A stretch of 64,000 nucleotides of DNA from Pycnococcus provasolii (lineage: Eukaryota > Chlorophyta > Pseudoscourfieldiophyceae > Pseudoscourfieldiales): NCBI GenBank assembly GCA_049487715.1, contig CP150555.1, positions 682,001 through 746,000 on the forward strand, in the 5' to 3' direction. Positions 39,501-50,799 of the stretch are shown here, piece after piece (positions within the stretch are counted from its first letter, which is position 1; the number at the start of each line of letters is the position of its first letter). The notes under the pieces were generated by a model, which was not told where the DNA came from, searched no databases, and saw nothing but the letters and a program-made list of their open reading frames with translations. The position numbers and the translations under genes were made by a program.

Positions 39501-40616
39501 TTAAGCCATTCCCACCTCCGTTCGTAATTCGGCGATCTTCGCGAGAGATCCGGTTGAAAGGAATTCCGAGATCTTGTCAAGCGAAGCTTGGCCGACGCCG
39601 GGAAGTTTTTTAACCTCCTTGAGGCTCTCCTTGGTGTCTACGATGGTCGTGGCGTACCCTTCGATCGCATCAGCAGCTTTGCGATATGCGGATACCTTAA
39701 AGCCCTTCTTGTCGTCTTGCGTCAGACTGGTGAGATTGGCGAGCTCGCGGAACATTTGCACAATACCGGCATTCGGCCCTCCGGTCCCAGCGGCGCCTGC
39801 GCCATCTCCAGAGGCATAGTACTCCAAGAGCTCTGTCGGAGGCCCGAAGAATTCTTCCGCGCTTTGGAACGGCAGGCACAACGAATCACCGAAAGCGCGA
39901 TCCGTGTCGCCGAGCGCCGGGTTTGATCCATCCGCGTCGCCGACAAACATCGAGCTGTCGCGGTCCACCTGCACGCCATGGTTCAAGTGCTTCTCGAACA
40001 GCGTGAACATGCCCGTCTCCGGCTTGCGATATTGGTCGGACTGACACGCACACAGCACACAAACGCCCTTATCGAGCAGGTCGTAGTGCTTCAGCGCGTT
40101 GTTGATGCGGTGTGTGACTTTTTCCGCCATCCGCCCGTTGACAGCCTTCTTGATTGCACCCTGGTTGGTGAATATGACGATGCGATATCCGTCTGCGATG
40201 AGCTCGTGTATTTTTTCCTTTGAGCTGTTGTTGTACACGCGCCAGTCGTTCTCGTCCTTTGGGTAAGGCAGATCCCCCTTCGTGTGCACGAGAGTTCCGT
40301 CGAAGTCGAACGCGGCTATTTTGGCGCATCCCTCGTTCGCAGACCCTCGGAAAGCGATGACGCTTCCCTCCGGACATCCGTCGGCGTCGCCCAGGACGTC
40401 CCAACCTTCCGGCTTGGGCCCCACCTCCGGTTTGGGTTTGGCCGGTTTCTTTTTCTTCGCATCTTTGTCCGCGCCTGCGCCTGCGCCTGCGCCCTTATCC
40501 TTTTTTGGCACGTTACTTTTCTTCTTGGCGTGCGCATCTTCGTACTCTTGATCATCTTCGTCGTCAACGAAGTCGAGGTGGTCGTCCTCTGCGTTTGCCT
40601 TGCGTTTCGCGGGCAT
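39501..40616 (-). CDS. DNA 3'-phosphatase (PNKP-type) fused to a Pol-beta-like 8-kDa HhH domain
   Basis: A 371-residue protein from ATG 40616 (MPAKRKANAEDD). Residues 1-65 are acidic then Lys-rich, a probable nuclear signal. The phosphatase is HAD type: AFDFDGTLVHTKGD (Asp104, Asp106), YRIVIFTNQGAIKK, the PNKP signature CACQSDQYRKPETGMF and SSMFVGDADG. It should remove 3'-phosphates at DNA breaks. The kinase half of PNKP is absent, as in plant ZDP and yeast Tpp1. Residues about 280-371 match the N-terminal 8-kDa domain of X-family polymerases: MFRELANL, FKVSAYRKAADAI, VKKLPGVGQASLDKISEFL. Lys348 aligns with the dRP-lyase Lys72 of Pol beta, and Lys35, Tyr39 and Lys84 equivalents are also kept. 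Pol-beta polymerase parts are absent. Confidence 0.9.
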   Translation of the reverse strand: MPAKRKANAEDDHLDFVDDEDDQEYEDAHAKKKSNVPKKDKGAGAGAGADKDAKKKKPAKPKPEVGPKPEGWDVLGDADGCPEGSVIAFRGSANEGCAKIAAFDFDGTLVHTKGDLPYPKDENDWRVYNNSSKEKIHELIADGYRIVIFTNQGAIKKAVNGRMAEKVTHRINNALKHYDLLDKGVCVLCACQSDQYRKPETGMFTLFEKHLNHGVQVDRDSSMFVGDADGSNPALGDTDRAFGDSLCLPFQSAEEFFGPPTELLEYYASGDGAGAAGTGGPNAGIVQMFRELANLTSLTQDDKKGFKVSAYRKAADAIEGYATTIVDTKESLKEVKKLPGVGQASLDKISEFLSTGSLAKIAELRTEVGMA

Positions 40617-41082
40617 GACGAAGCTTTGTGATATATGGTGATCCGAAGCCAGGGACGTGATGGAGGGAAGGGAAGGGAAGGGAGAGAGCGTTCGGCGGGA
40701 ACGAAACCCCAGGGGGAAGGGGAAGGGAAGGGAAGGGAAGGGAAGGGGAGGGGAGGGGAGGGGACGAAGGCACCTATTCCTCACCTATTCTGGGATTCGT
40801 TTGCCATATCCCCCAGTCCCCACTTTCTGTCCTCTCATCAGGTGTTAAACGAGCGATAGCGGGGTTTGAGCTCTGGCCTGCCGGTGCGTAAACCTAGCGT
40901 TTGAGGAGCTCTTGAGATAAGGAGATCAGCGCGACTGTTCCTTAACGGTGACTTGGGGGATCCGTCTTTGGTTGGGTTTCGGGGATTTAAATCATGGGCA
41001 TGAAAGTTAGATGAGGGGGGCTTGGCCTGGCTAAGCCGTATGGTGGGAAGGTTAGTTTTTGTAAACAAGGAGGTCTCCGGCC
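40617..41082. other. intergenic, purine-rich tracts
   Basis: 5' flank of the 3'-phosphatase gene. It holds GGGAA/GGGGA tandem tracts at 40661-40686 and 40711-40764, then ordinary sequence without a gene. Confidence 0.55.
40711..40764 (+). repeat. (GGGAA)n/(GGGGA)n purine tract
   Basis: About 54 nt of pentamer repeats, purine only, roughly 95-150 nt upstream of the phosphatase start codon. Confidence 0.85.
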
Positions 41083-42045
41083 ATGGCGGAAACCTTCATG
41101 AAACCCAAGGGTTTGGGTATATCGTCGCCTCACTGTGGTAGTTATTTGGCGCTCATAGGTGAACGCCAAGACACGTCCTCAGTAAGGCGCATGATCCTGC
41201 AAGGTGCAGGAGCCTACGTGAAGAAGCTGAGCAGCCGTCTGGAGTTCCTGAACAAAAAGAAGGAGGTGGCAGCTAAGAAGGATGGCGGCGCAGCTGGAGG
41301 ATCCGGAGGCGCGCCGCCAACCGATGAGGGCTGATGCTCCAGAAAGCCGGTGCGGAAGCGACGCCGCACGCGACAACGGCTAAAAAATCGTCGCCTACAT
41401 GGGGGTGTGCAAGGCCGTGACGGCATTGCCAAGACTCCTACCAAGGAATGGCAAGTGCCCGAGCCGACATGCGCCGTATCTGAGGAGGAGGAGAGCCTCG
41501 ACCCCATGGAAGTACCCAGCGAGGACAAACCGGCTGAAGGCTCTGCGCTGCTGGAACTTTGAGTGCTGCTCGAAATGGACGTACGAGACGCAAAATGGGA
41601 TTCGCGTGAAGTTCAAGTCGGTTTCGCGCTTGAGGAACATTGAGTTCGGTGATGGGTACATGCCCTGGGAGTCAGTGGTGGCTCCATGTACGATCGCAGA
41701 TGGGTATTGTTTCGCAGAGTTGGTGTGGAAGACTGCGAAGCTGTATGCCGCTGGCCAGACGCGGTCGTAGATCTGGGCGGTTTCCATCATGATCAAAGCG
41801 TGTTGGTGGATAATGCCGTATCGGCGCTCGACGCGCCCGACTTTGTGGAACCCCTAAACTCGCGATTTGTGAGAACCCCGAATTCTGAGAAGTCCCCGTC
41901 GGCGCCGCCACCTGAGGTATGGCGTCTTGCTGGGCGTATATGGAAAGCTGAAAATAGTGCCAAGGTTGACCAAACCAAAAACGGCCGGAAACTGCGCAGA
42001 ATAACTTTTTTATGTTCAGCACTTCAAGATGTTCAGTTTGGATAA
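41083..42045 (+). pseudogene. possible degenerate coding region, unidentified
   Basis: Starting with ATG 41083 in good context, 83 codons run to a TGA. The same frame continues after it to 41562 (basic, then acidic Glu/Ser/Pro). Protein-like sequence then appears in a second frame up to 41770 (TYETQNGIRVKFKSVSRLRN, EFGDGYMPWESVV) and in a third up to 42045. This looks like one coding region broken by a stop and frame changes, but unrecognised introns are possible. No similarity to a transposase, reverse transcriptase or cellular family was recognised. Base composition is more AT-rich than in neighbours. Confidence 0.3.
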
Positions 42046-42720
42046 CCGTATCTTGCCAGGATAAGGTTTCTCGAAGTGGTCTGACCACCTTCCACAACGG
42101 GAAAATAGGTCGAAAGCTGTTTTTCACTACGCAGTTTCGCTTCGCGTTTTTTCTGTGGTCAAGATATTTGAAAGTTGTAAAGTGTATTCGGCGGCCAAGT
42201 AAGTGTACTCAAAGACTGTGAAGTTTCGTAGGCTGACTTAAGGTAGCGTAGCTGTTTCACAACTTGAGGCTCATAACCTGAAGAGAATAAGTAGAAAAGA
42301 AAAGAAAAGAGTGGTCTTACAACTTAGACAACCAGGGGCCGCGCCCCCTTATCCCTCTGGGATCCCAAGTCCTCAACAACGGTTCCCCACAAGGCATATA
42401 AGGTATAATCTCGACAGGGGTACCCGTACCCTACTAGGGGTTTCAATTTTCATTTCATTTTTGTTTGTTTCGAAGATTGGGGTTTCTCACCCTCGGCCCC
42501 TCCGCCCGTTATTTGTTCGCCATTCCCGGCTCATGCGAAACATGTCACGCTGTGAATGTGGTGCCCAGTGGTGGTTCGGAGTAGTCAGTGCAGCTTTTTT
42601 GCAGGCTTGTATGGTCTTTGTGGTATGGTCTTTGTGAGAGGTCTATGGTTGTGCCTCTTCTACAGGTACAGTCTTTTTTACTTATTGGCTCGTTGGCGTT
42701 TTTAGTATACCTTGGCTCCT
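42046..42720. other. AT-richer stretch without a gene
   Basis: No supported gene. There is an AAAAG tract near 42292-42310 and scattered short frames only. Confidence 0.4.
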
Positions 42721-42730
42721 TTCGTTCATT

Positions 42731-42846
42731 GATTGGCTCGCTCATTGATTGGTCCTCATCAATCACTGCACACGTTGGTCGGTTGGTCCTCATCATACCT
42801 GATAGATTGGCAGCGCGCAGGCGTTTGTTGATTGGCTCATATAAAA
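42731..42846 (+). promoter_or_regulatory. core promoter with four GATTGG (CCAAT) boxes and a TATA box
   Basis: GATTGG occurs at 42731, 42747, 42805 and 42830. ATATAAAA occurs at 42839-42846. The first ATG of the LRR gene is 31 nt after the TATA box, so the leader would be very short; ATG 42901 in frame is a good alternative start. No comparable TATA box was noticed before the other genes, suggesting a strongly regulated gene. Confidence 0.6.
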
Positions 42847-42876
42847 CAGTATACCATAATAGTGGTAGTAACGAAG

Positions 42877-45678
42877 ATGATGACGACGAATGTCAGGAAC
42901 ATGCGATCGATCGTCACGGCGTCATCAGCCGTTCTGGTCGCTCTGCTTGCTGTCGTCGTAATGCTCAGTGCCGTGAGTGGTGTGAGCGCAGACAAATCGA
43001 CGACGACGACTTATGAGACGACGAAGTACGTTGATGAATACAACTCAGGCTACTACGGTGATGAATACAAATCAGGCTACTATCCCAAGTACAAGTGGTG
43101 GGCGCCGTGGACGTGGAAGTACAGCAGCAACAAGTACAATGACAACAAGTACGACTCCGGATACGACTCTGGATACAGCAAGTACGACTCTGGATACAGC
43201 AAGTACGACTCTGGATACGGCTACAGCAAGTACGACTCTAAATATGGAGTTGGGCCGTACTATGGGAAGCAGTACGAGCAGGACGAGTACTACCCGTGCG
43301 ACACGTTCTACCCCAAGCCGAAGTGGTACTCGCCGTTTACATGGAAGTATCGCAAGTATGCCAAGTTTGACTACTACTCTGGTCCTTGCGAAGTAAAGAA
43401 GGAAGAACACTGTCTTCCCTTCTGGGGACATCCTGATGATGCGAGTGAAGCTACTTGGTACACTGTCACTTATGCTTCTGGTGGTGGTGGGTGCCATGGT
43501 GGTGCGAAAAATAAATACTTCTATGCGAAGTCAGAAGCGCATGGCTTGACGTTCACCCTCACGAATTACTACTACAACAATGAAAAGTGGGTATGTGCGA
43601 TTGACGATATCAGCCGCAAGAGTGCAATTTGTACGATGGCTGGACACTTTGGAGGAAGCTATTCTACACCTGAAAAGTGCATCCTTACGTTTAAAACGCA
43701 TCAAAAGGGTGGAAAGTGCATTCCACACCACATGGCACTCGACTGTGGGAAGCCACCGTATGTTGAAACGAGCAAATTCAGCAAGATTGACTACCGTGAC
43801 ATTCCCCACAAGGACATCACAACAACACACACAACACAACAACATTCAGCAAGATCTCGGGAGGGTGCACCTGCGATTCTGATGAAAGTACCTTGCTGTC
43901 GCTTGGTGGTACCAAGTATACCTCGTGCGACCCCAAGCCATTCGGAGGAGAAACGATCACCCTCGGCAGGATCGCGGGTGACATCAGCAGTCTTCCCGAC
44001 GGCGTTCCTGCTGACGTCACCATCACCTCGTTCCCATGCATCACTACCTCGTCCCAGGGGGTGGGTTTTGACTTTGGATCTGGAGAACTCTCAAATGTTG
44101 AGGAGGTTCGCTTCGCCAACTGGGTGACAGGACCGGACGATTTTTTCAGTGTACGTACGCTCCTCCTTCCTTTCCTTTCCCATCTTCTTCTTCGTGCTCT
44201 GCCTTATGTTCTTCTACAATAATATGGCGTGTCTTCGACAGAACACACACATTCCATTTGGTAGCACCTCACTAACAAACCAATCACAAATTCACAACAA
44301 CACAACAACCATTCGTCGTATCATCAAACAACAAATAATAACAACAACAATAGTTCGCGGACTTTGGCGGGCAAAGCTCTTTGACGAGTATCTACGCGCC
44401 TCGTCTTGTGGGTAGCTCGAATTTGGGCTTCTTCGTACGTATCTCCCCTTTGAAGAGCCATAATTGACTTTTCAACTGATTGCACAAAACTCACCATGTA
44501 CTCACCCACTCAACGACACATACAAAACAACACCCCTCCCTGAACACACAGATCGGAGGCAACCCGAATCTCGCAGAGGTGGACTTGTCTGCGCTGAAGG
44601 AGGCGGAAAACGTCGTCGTACGTCTTACTCTATCTTTTGTCTTTTTATTCCTTGTTTTTTGTGTGTTCTTCCATAACAAATCGTATCACTCAAGTGCTGC
44701 ATGTGAAATTCACTCACTCACTCTTCTTCCTTACAAAACTTCCATACAACAAACAAATCAACAGATGTTTGGCAATCCTGAACTCGTCGACGTCAAGCTC
44801 TCTGAGTTGACGACAGTGGCCAATTTCCTCGTGGTACGTGACAACCCGTCATCAAATGGATTCATCGTCGTCACAAGAACAACAGCACCAAAACTTACAG
44901 TACCACCTTTCAATACAAACAAAACAACAACAGATCACCAACAACGAGAACCTCGAGCAACTCAGCCTGCCCCAACTCAAGACGACCACCTCCTTGGAGG
45001 TACGTGACATCCCATGTCTCTTTCATTCTTTCCCACAACAAATAGATTCGTCATTTCATCGTCACCACAACAACAACAACACCAAACTTACACTACCACC
45101 AATCCACCATTCAATACAAACAAAACAACAACAGATCATTGGCAACGAGAACCTCGTCGGCATCAGCATTCCTGTGCTGGAGACATCGAGTTTTCAATTT
45201 CAGGTACGCAACGAGTGACAACAACCAGTCATCGCCGCCGACCCCATCTATATTTGTTTTGCTTCTCCGATGTCTACTATCTACCTCTTTCATCTTTTCC
45301 CACACAGCAGATACATTCATCGTCACAACAACACCAAACTCACGTACCACCCTCCATCCCCCTTTTCCCTCTGACAACCTATCCCTCCTTCCAATCTTAC
45401 AGGTTTTCGGCAACGGCAATCTTCAGGCACTCTGCGCACCCAACCTTGTAGATGGAGGTGATGTGTGCATCGGCAACGTGGATGGCGATGAATTCACTCC
45501 AGGCCAACCATCGCTCGACGCGGACCTGAGTTCGTTGGTGACTGGAACGTTCACCTCTGGGTTTCCGTTTTGCTATGGAGGAGGAACCGATCCTCCCCTG
45601 GAAGCCGACAACATCTGCGGAGTGGAAGAAGGCGGTCTCTTCACCACAGATGGATGCCCGTCGAACGCATGCGCATGA
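42877..45678 (+). CDS. secreted Tyr-rich leucine-rich-repeat protein, eight exons, one LRR per exon
   Basis: Exons: 42877-43757, 43850-44150, 44354-44434, 44552-44617, 44765-44833, 44934-44999, 45135-45203, 45403-45678. All junctions keep frame; total 602 residues. A signal peptide (LVALLAVVVMLSAVSGVSA) is followed by a Tyr/Lys/Asp-rich region with YDSGYSK repeats (about residues 55-140) and a Cys-containing domain. Exons 3-7 each encode one repeat of 22-27 residues, mostly of the form IxGNxxLxxIxLxxLxxxxxF (for example IGGNPNLAEVDLSALKEAEN), like Ecm33 or receptor-L-domain repeats. Exon 8 starts with another (VFGNGNLQAL) and ends in a Cys-bearing cap. Introns 2-7 are phase 0, have GTACG donors, and several share sequence. 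Intron 1 (GTATGT...CAG) is phase 2. Probable extracellular matrix or adhesion protein. Confidence 0.82.
44834..45402 (+). repeat. tandemly duplicated exon-intron units in the LRR gene
   Basis: Introns 5 (44834-44933), 6 (45000-45134) and 7 (45204-45402) begin GTACGTGAC or GTACGCAAC. They share TTCATCGTC(G/A)TCAC, CACCAAAACTTACA-like and ACCACC blocks. Introns 5 and 6 end in the same TTCAATACAAACAAAACA + ACAACAG sequence. The exon between them encodes one repeat. The unit of duplication was therefore exon plus intron. Confidence 0.75.
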
Positions 45679-45686
45679 GAACAACC

Positions 45687-45718
<32 letters not shown>

Positions 45719-45719
45719 C
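45687..45719 (+). repeat. (CAA)n microsatellite
   Basis: Eleven CAA units just after the LRR gene stop. They are similar to the CAA-rich 3' ends of that gene's introns. Confidence 0.9.
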
Positions 45720-45965
45720 GCACCAACAACCCTAACCCATCACCACAGCTGGATGCTCGGTGACGTCCAAAGCCTGCAAAAATCCCAAAAATACCAAAAA
45801 GACGAAAAAGGAAAAAAAAAACAAGCCTTAAATCACGACCTACGTGATGATGGGATAATAATCCGCTGACGACGAGCGAGTAGTAGTCGGCATTTTTGAC
45901 CAGTTTTGCCGTCCTCATCCACTACTACTGAGCAGGAATAAGCACAATAGCAGAAGGAATGCTAG

Positions 45966-46015
45966 CAGAGAGAGAGAGAGAACACACACACACACACACA
46001 CACAGAGAGAGAGAG
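45966..46015 (+). repeat. (GA)n-(CA)n-(GA)n composite microsatellite
   Basis: About 50 nt in which AG dinucleotides flank a central AC array almost symmetrically. Confidence 0.9.
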
Positions 46016-46629
46016 TTTGGTGACAAACACTTTTTGTTTTTTGAAATTTCTTGCAGCCAAGAAAAGAATGACCACAGTTTGTTTGTGTTTTTTTGTGTGT
46101 AATCACCAATCAACTACATCAAAATTTCAACTACCTGTACATTCGAATCTTACAAAACTAGTTACAGCAGGTGTCTCTCTACTAGTACAGTAGAACACAC
46201 AGTGGCGGCGCATCTCTATCTTGCACATGATGATGCGCAAGAAGCACGAAACACCTGATTTTAATTTTATAACATTGGCGTGTGTGTTTCGAAAGAAAGA
46301 AAGTGTTGTGTTAGAAATTTTCCATCGCATTTATGTATACAATCAAGCATAAAGGATCGTCGTGTTTGTTTGATCGAGGAATCAGAAACAAAATCTGTGA
46401 GTTTGTCAAGCGCCGGCCACGGCGTAGTACGCCATCGAGAGGTGGAATGCACCCGCGGATACGTTCACGTTTAATTTGACTCCGTAAACGGAACGACCGA
46501 TGAATGTAGTGGGTGTCCCTTCGTCTGCCGCGGCACACGGACGTCAAGGGAAAGACTGTGTCGTCATCAACGCCTGAGGACAAAGACGGCCGCGTTCAAG
46601 AAGGCCGTGAATCAAGCGCCTCTATCGCC

Positions 46630-46824
46630 ATGGAGGAGAGTCAAAAAGAGGATGATACGCCATCCTCGTCGACGCGCACTACCAACAACCCGCTCGCCGT
46701 TGCTGATTCTGAAGAACCGAGCCCATCCGACACGCCGAGTCCTGGCGAGAAACGCCTTACGCAGTTTCTTAAAGGCAAGGTCACGGCTAGCTCGTTTTTT
46801 AATCCAGATAAAGACGAAGTCTGA
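46630..46824 (+). CDS. small Ser/Pro-rich hypothetical protein, uncertain
   Basis: 64 codons from ATG 46630 (MEESQKEDDTPSSS) to the stop at 46824, ending in TQFLKGKVTASSFFNPDKDEV. The frame is open further 5' to 46507 without an ATG, so this may be the last exon of a longer gene. No family recognised. It converges on the subtilase gene. Confidence 0.35.
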   Translation: MEESQKEDDTPSSSTRTTNNPLAVADSEEPSPSDTPSPGEKRLTQFLKGKVTASSFFNPDKDEV

Positions 46825-46947
46825 GATATTCTATGATGTAATACAAAAGCTTTAATATATAATGATGTAACAAAAGAGTAAAGAATTGAAATTTCCTTGA
46901 GCAAGTCCTGCATTTCACTCGTGCCGCGTCCCTGTGCCTTGTTGGGC

Positions 46948-49900
46948 TTACTCTCCTTTGGACTCCACGTCATTCGTGTCTTGCACATGCGAAGAAGAGT
47001 ATGACGAATCTTCGGTGTCGTAGGCTGCGTTCCTCATGCTCGTGCTAAACAAATTCATGAAACTGAGCGAGGAAGCCCGACCAAGCTGGCCTACCCCTTT
47101 GTTTTTCTTGCGTCCTTTCCAGTCAACAAATATCCTGTATCCCATGTATGCGCTAACAGCCAAAGCCATGACACTTAATGGAATCGCGCTCGAGAGAATC
47201 ATGGCGACATGCGTCGGGTTCGTGTTTTTACCAGTTGAAACAGGCGGTATGGGGGGAGAAGGAGGTGGTGGAGGTGGTGGAGGTGGTGGAGGTGGTGGGG
47301 GTGCTGGGCTTAGCGGTGGGGGACTGGGGGGCAACGGTGGCGAAGGAGGCGGCGGCGGTGGCGGCATTGGCGGCGGTGGCAGTGGTGAGGGAGGTGGTGG
47401 TGGACTCACCTTATCGATTGCCGCAGCTTTCCCAATGATAGCTTGCAGACCCGTCAAGCCCATCTCAGCCAGCGTTGACGAAATGCGGTTGTCGAAACCT
47501 CCCAGTACGTTGCCAGTGTTGATGGAATCAACTAGCGCCTCCGAGAATGATTCGGGAGCGGTGATTCGAACATTCAGAGTCACATTGCCGAATCGCAGGC
47601 TGCGGCGGGTGGCGTTGGACGAATAGAAGTGCGCTGGCTCGGGATCGCCTTCTTTCCATATTGCCACGTAAATTTGCTCGTTGGCCACTGGACTCAGGTA
47701 TGAAACTGCACCTACCAGCACTTCTTTCACGGCCGCTGTGTACATTTGCTTCGTCGTGGCATCCCAAAGCCCCCCTCCAGGCCCTATCATCTGCAGGGAA
47801 AATCGCACGAAAGCTTGCTCAACGGGGGGCGGCGGAAATGGAGGTGGTGAAGGTGGTGGAGGTGGAGGTGGTGATGGAGGTGGTGGTGGAGAACAGCCCG
47901 GAAGTACGTCTGTACCAGGCTGCCAACGCACGTACACCAATTGTGATGCCACATTCCCGTTGAATTGCTGATCCATAGCGGCGCCCGCACGCATCCACAC
48001 CTCCAAGTCCACAAATGAGCCGCACACGCCGTCCGCAACACTCGGCTGGATCGTCACGCCGTATGCACTCGCGCTCGAGGCGTTTGGATCCAGTGCCGTC
48101 ACATTCACTTCGTACGTGATTGCCTGATCAAGTGTCATGTTTCCCGTGAGTGCCACCCCAGCCGTGCGTACGACGAGACTCGAAGGCATCAAGCCCCTCA
48201 CAGATTCGCTAACCGCGCCGTCGATGTTGTCGTACGGATCGTCTTCGACGAAGGTCAGATTGAGTTCAATGGTTTTCGTCGAATTGACAACCGCGGAGCT
48301 GTTCATATCCCCCACGCGCCCATCAAACAATGTGAGTGTCGCATTCGGTTTGATCACGTCAGGCGGCGGGGGGGAGGGTGGTGGTGGCGGTGGCGGCGGC
48401 GGCTCAGGAGCTGCAGAGAATGCGCACTGAACATCGGCTATGTCTGGAGAGGAAAGCACCATCGCAACTTTTTGAACGGGCATAGGAATCGAGGCTGCCG
48501 TAATGCGAAGAAAGTATCGCCCGGGCCTTGGATCTGTAACGTGGATGCGCTCCACTGGGTTTCGACGGTCAGGCGTACTGCCGCCATTTCCAAGAAATTT
48601 CTCTCCGCCTCGTCTCGATATGGTGAGATCTAAGTCATTCACAAGTTGCACACTTGCACCTTTTCCAGCGGGAATATCATACCACGCAGCCACAGCAACA
48701 AGGTAGCGGGGTAACTCCTGCGTAGCATTTGGCGGTAAAATAATTGGCTGAGGCGGTGCAGGAGAAGTGCTGCTCGTGTTGGTTGCATTCGAATGTGTCG
48801 GGGGAGATGGTAACGATGCAGCAGCCTCACTCTCGCGGATCTCAGTAACGTTATCATCCACGTCAGAAATTGAGGCAAGTGGTGGGCTTTGCGTCACATT
48901 TGTGTCCACTATTATGAAGTCGCATGTGTACGAATCACCAGCTTGCATAAATGGAATACGGTCCACCACAACACCTGGCACGTCGGAATCAACTGATGCA
49001 TTCAAGTCCAAACGACCAAATCCTTTTTGTGTATCAGGCACACCGAGCTGGCCAAGATACCGTCCATCAGAGGCATATTGAGACAAGGGTTTCGCGCCTG
49101 CAAGCAAGACTGCCTTGACTAAGGCGCCCGAAGGGTCCGTCTGATTTTTCGCCTCTCTGAGATACTGCCGCACAGCTGCGACAGCACCTGCAACTCTGGG
49201 AGCTGACATGGAGGTTCCGCTTCGCGAGGTGCGAGAGCACGTAAAACACGCCGAAGGTGCGCAGCGTGGAATATTGCAATACTCCCATTTGTTGTTTCTA
49301 CTGGTTGTGTAGCACCATGCGCCGCCTGGATCGGAATCCGGATTTCGACACGGCGCACCACGCATGGGAATGCCCGCGCTAGCGTATTTTGATGGTTTGT
49401 ATGAATGTGTCCACGGAGAATCAGAACTCCATGCTTGGCACTGTACGCCGGTCATTGTCTTGTCAAGCTTGCCCCTGTAGTCGCTTGCATCGGAGACACA
49501 TGTGCATTCACGTGTCTCATCCAAGGGTAGTTGATCGGCGGCGAGAACATTTGACCCAGGAGCAACAATATCGGGCTTGATTCTGCCATCGATACATGGG
49601 CCCACAGGTGTGAATTCTGCAAGCGAAATTTCATTGACAGTGTTCTCGTGTGCATGCCATACGCGTTTCAATCGAACACTTCGGGGATTTAAGAATAGCT
49701 CGTCTCGCGCAGGAGCTGCAAGCGGTGGGTTTAGTTCAGTTCTCAAGCTGCCATTCTGATTTATACCAGCTGCTGTTGAATTATTTGCTGTCGAATTATT
49801 TCCAAAACCGGCTGGTTTTGTGACATTGGCAGTATTGCTCGCATTTGCAGCGAGAGCTTGTGTCGTTTCAGTAAGATTGCCGCGTGTTGTATTCAACCGA

Positions 49901-50768
49901 CTAGGTGGCGGTGCTGGAGGTAGATGAGGATACGGGGGAGGGGGTGGCCACGGTATAGCCAACAAATCCCGTAGAGCATTCACCGTATGGAAATCATCAA
50001 GTGATGCGTATAGAATCGGCAGCTCAGGATATTCCTTGTTCACTTCAGATGCGCCGGATCTTTTCCACATGTGCGTGAAAATACTGGAAACGTACGGCAC
50101 GGCATTTTCTGAGCTCGGATTTACCGAATTACGAACATCTTGATCATCACGAGCTCTTCCTCCTACTAAGATTAATCCACTGCCTCCTGAATCAAGAAGA
50201 TCACGAACTCTGTCACGCAACGTGCAGTTCGCATCACCGTTTCCGATATAATGCTCCGTTTCGACGAAAGTGATAGCAATCGTGCGATTAGCATACCTTG
50301 GCATGGTCGAGTTGTCGACACTCGAACAAGAGCTTCTCAATTCTTCCAGACGCCAATTCTGTACAGCCTCATCGGTCAGATCTTTGCCTGCAGACAATGC
50401 GAAAAATGTGAGCAATTGGTCTGAAGTGTGATCGTGCTGCAATCCCACACGAGCAATCACCGTCCCATAAGAAGCGTGGTCGGCAAGGTTCTTACTACGA
50501 GAGCTCTGACGGGTCTGCAGACCAGGCATTGATGGAGGTGGTGGAGGAGAAGGAGGTGGTGGAGGAGGTAGTGGTGGTGGAGGAGGAGGTGGTGGAGGTG
50601 GAGATTTTGGGATCGCTGATGTTGTGCTAGTCTCATTGGAAAAGTTCATTTGCGGCGGGAATGGAGATGATGTGACCGGTGGTGGCAGGAGAGGCGGCAG
50701 CGGCGGCGGCGGCGGTAGCGGTGGCGGCGGCGGCGGTGGTGGTGACGGCGGTGGCGGCGGCGGCGGCG

Positions 50769-50799
<31 letters not shown>

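Larger units (their letters stand above)
45679..46629. other. intergenic region with microsatellites
   Basis: Contains a CAA array, a GA-CA-GA composite microsatellite and a sequence near 45748-45830 that resembles the end of the LRR gene's last exon (ACCACAGCTGGATGC). No convincing gene was found otherwise. Confidence 0.5.

Noticed and set aside
47036-47626. Gly-rich plus-strand frames opposite the subtilase
   Set aside because: Poly-Gly is the antisense of the poly-Pro segments.
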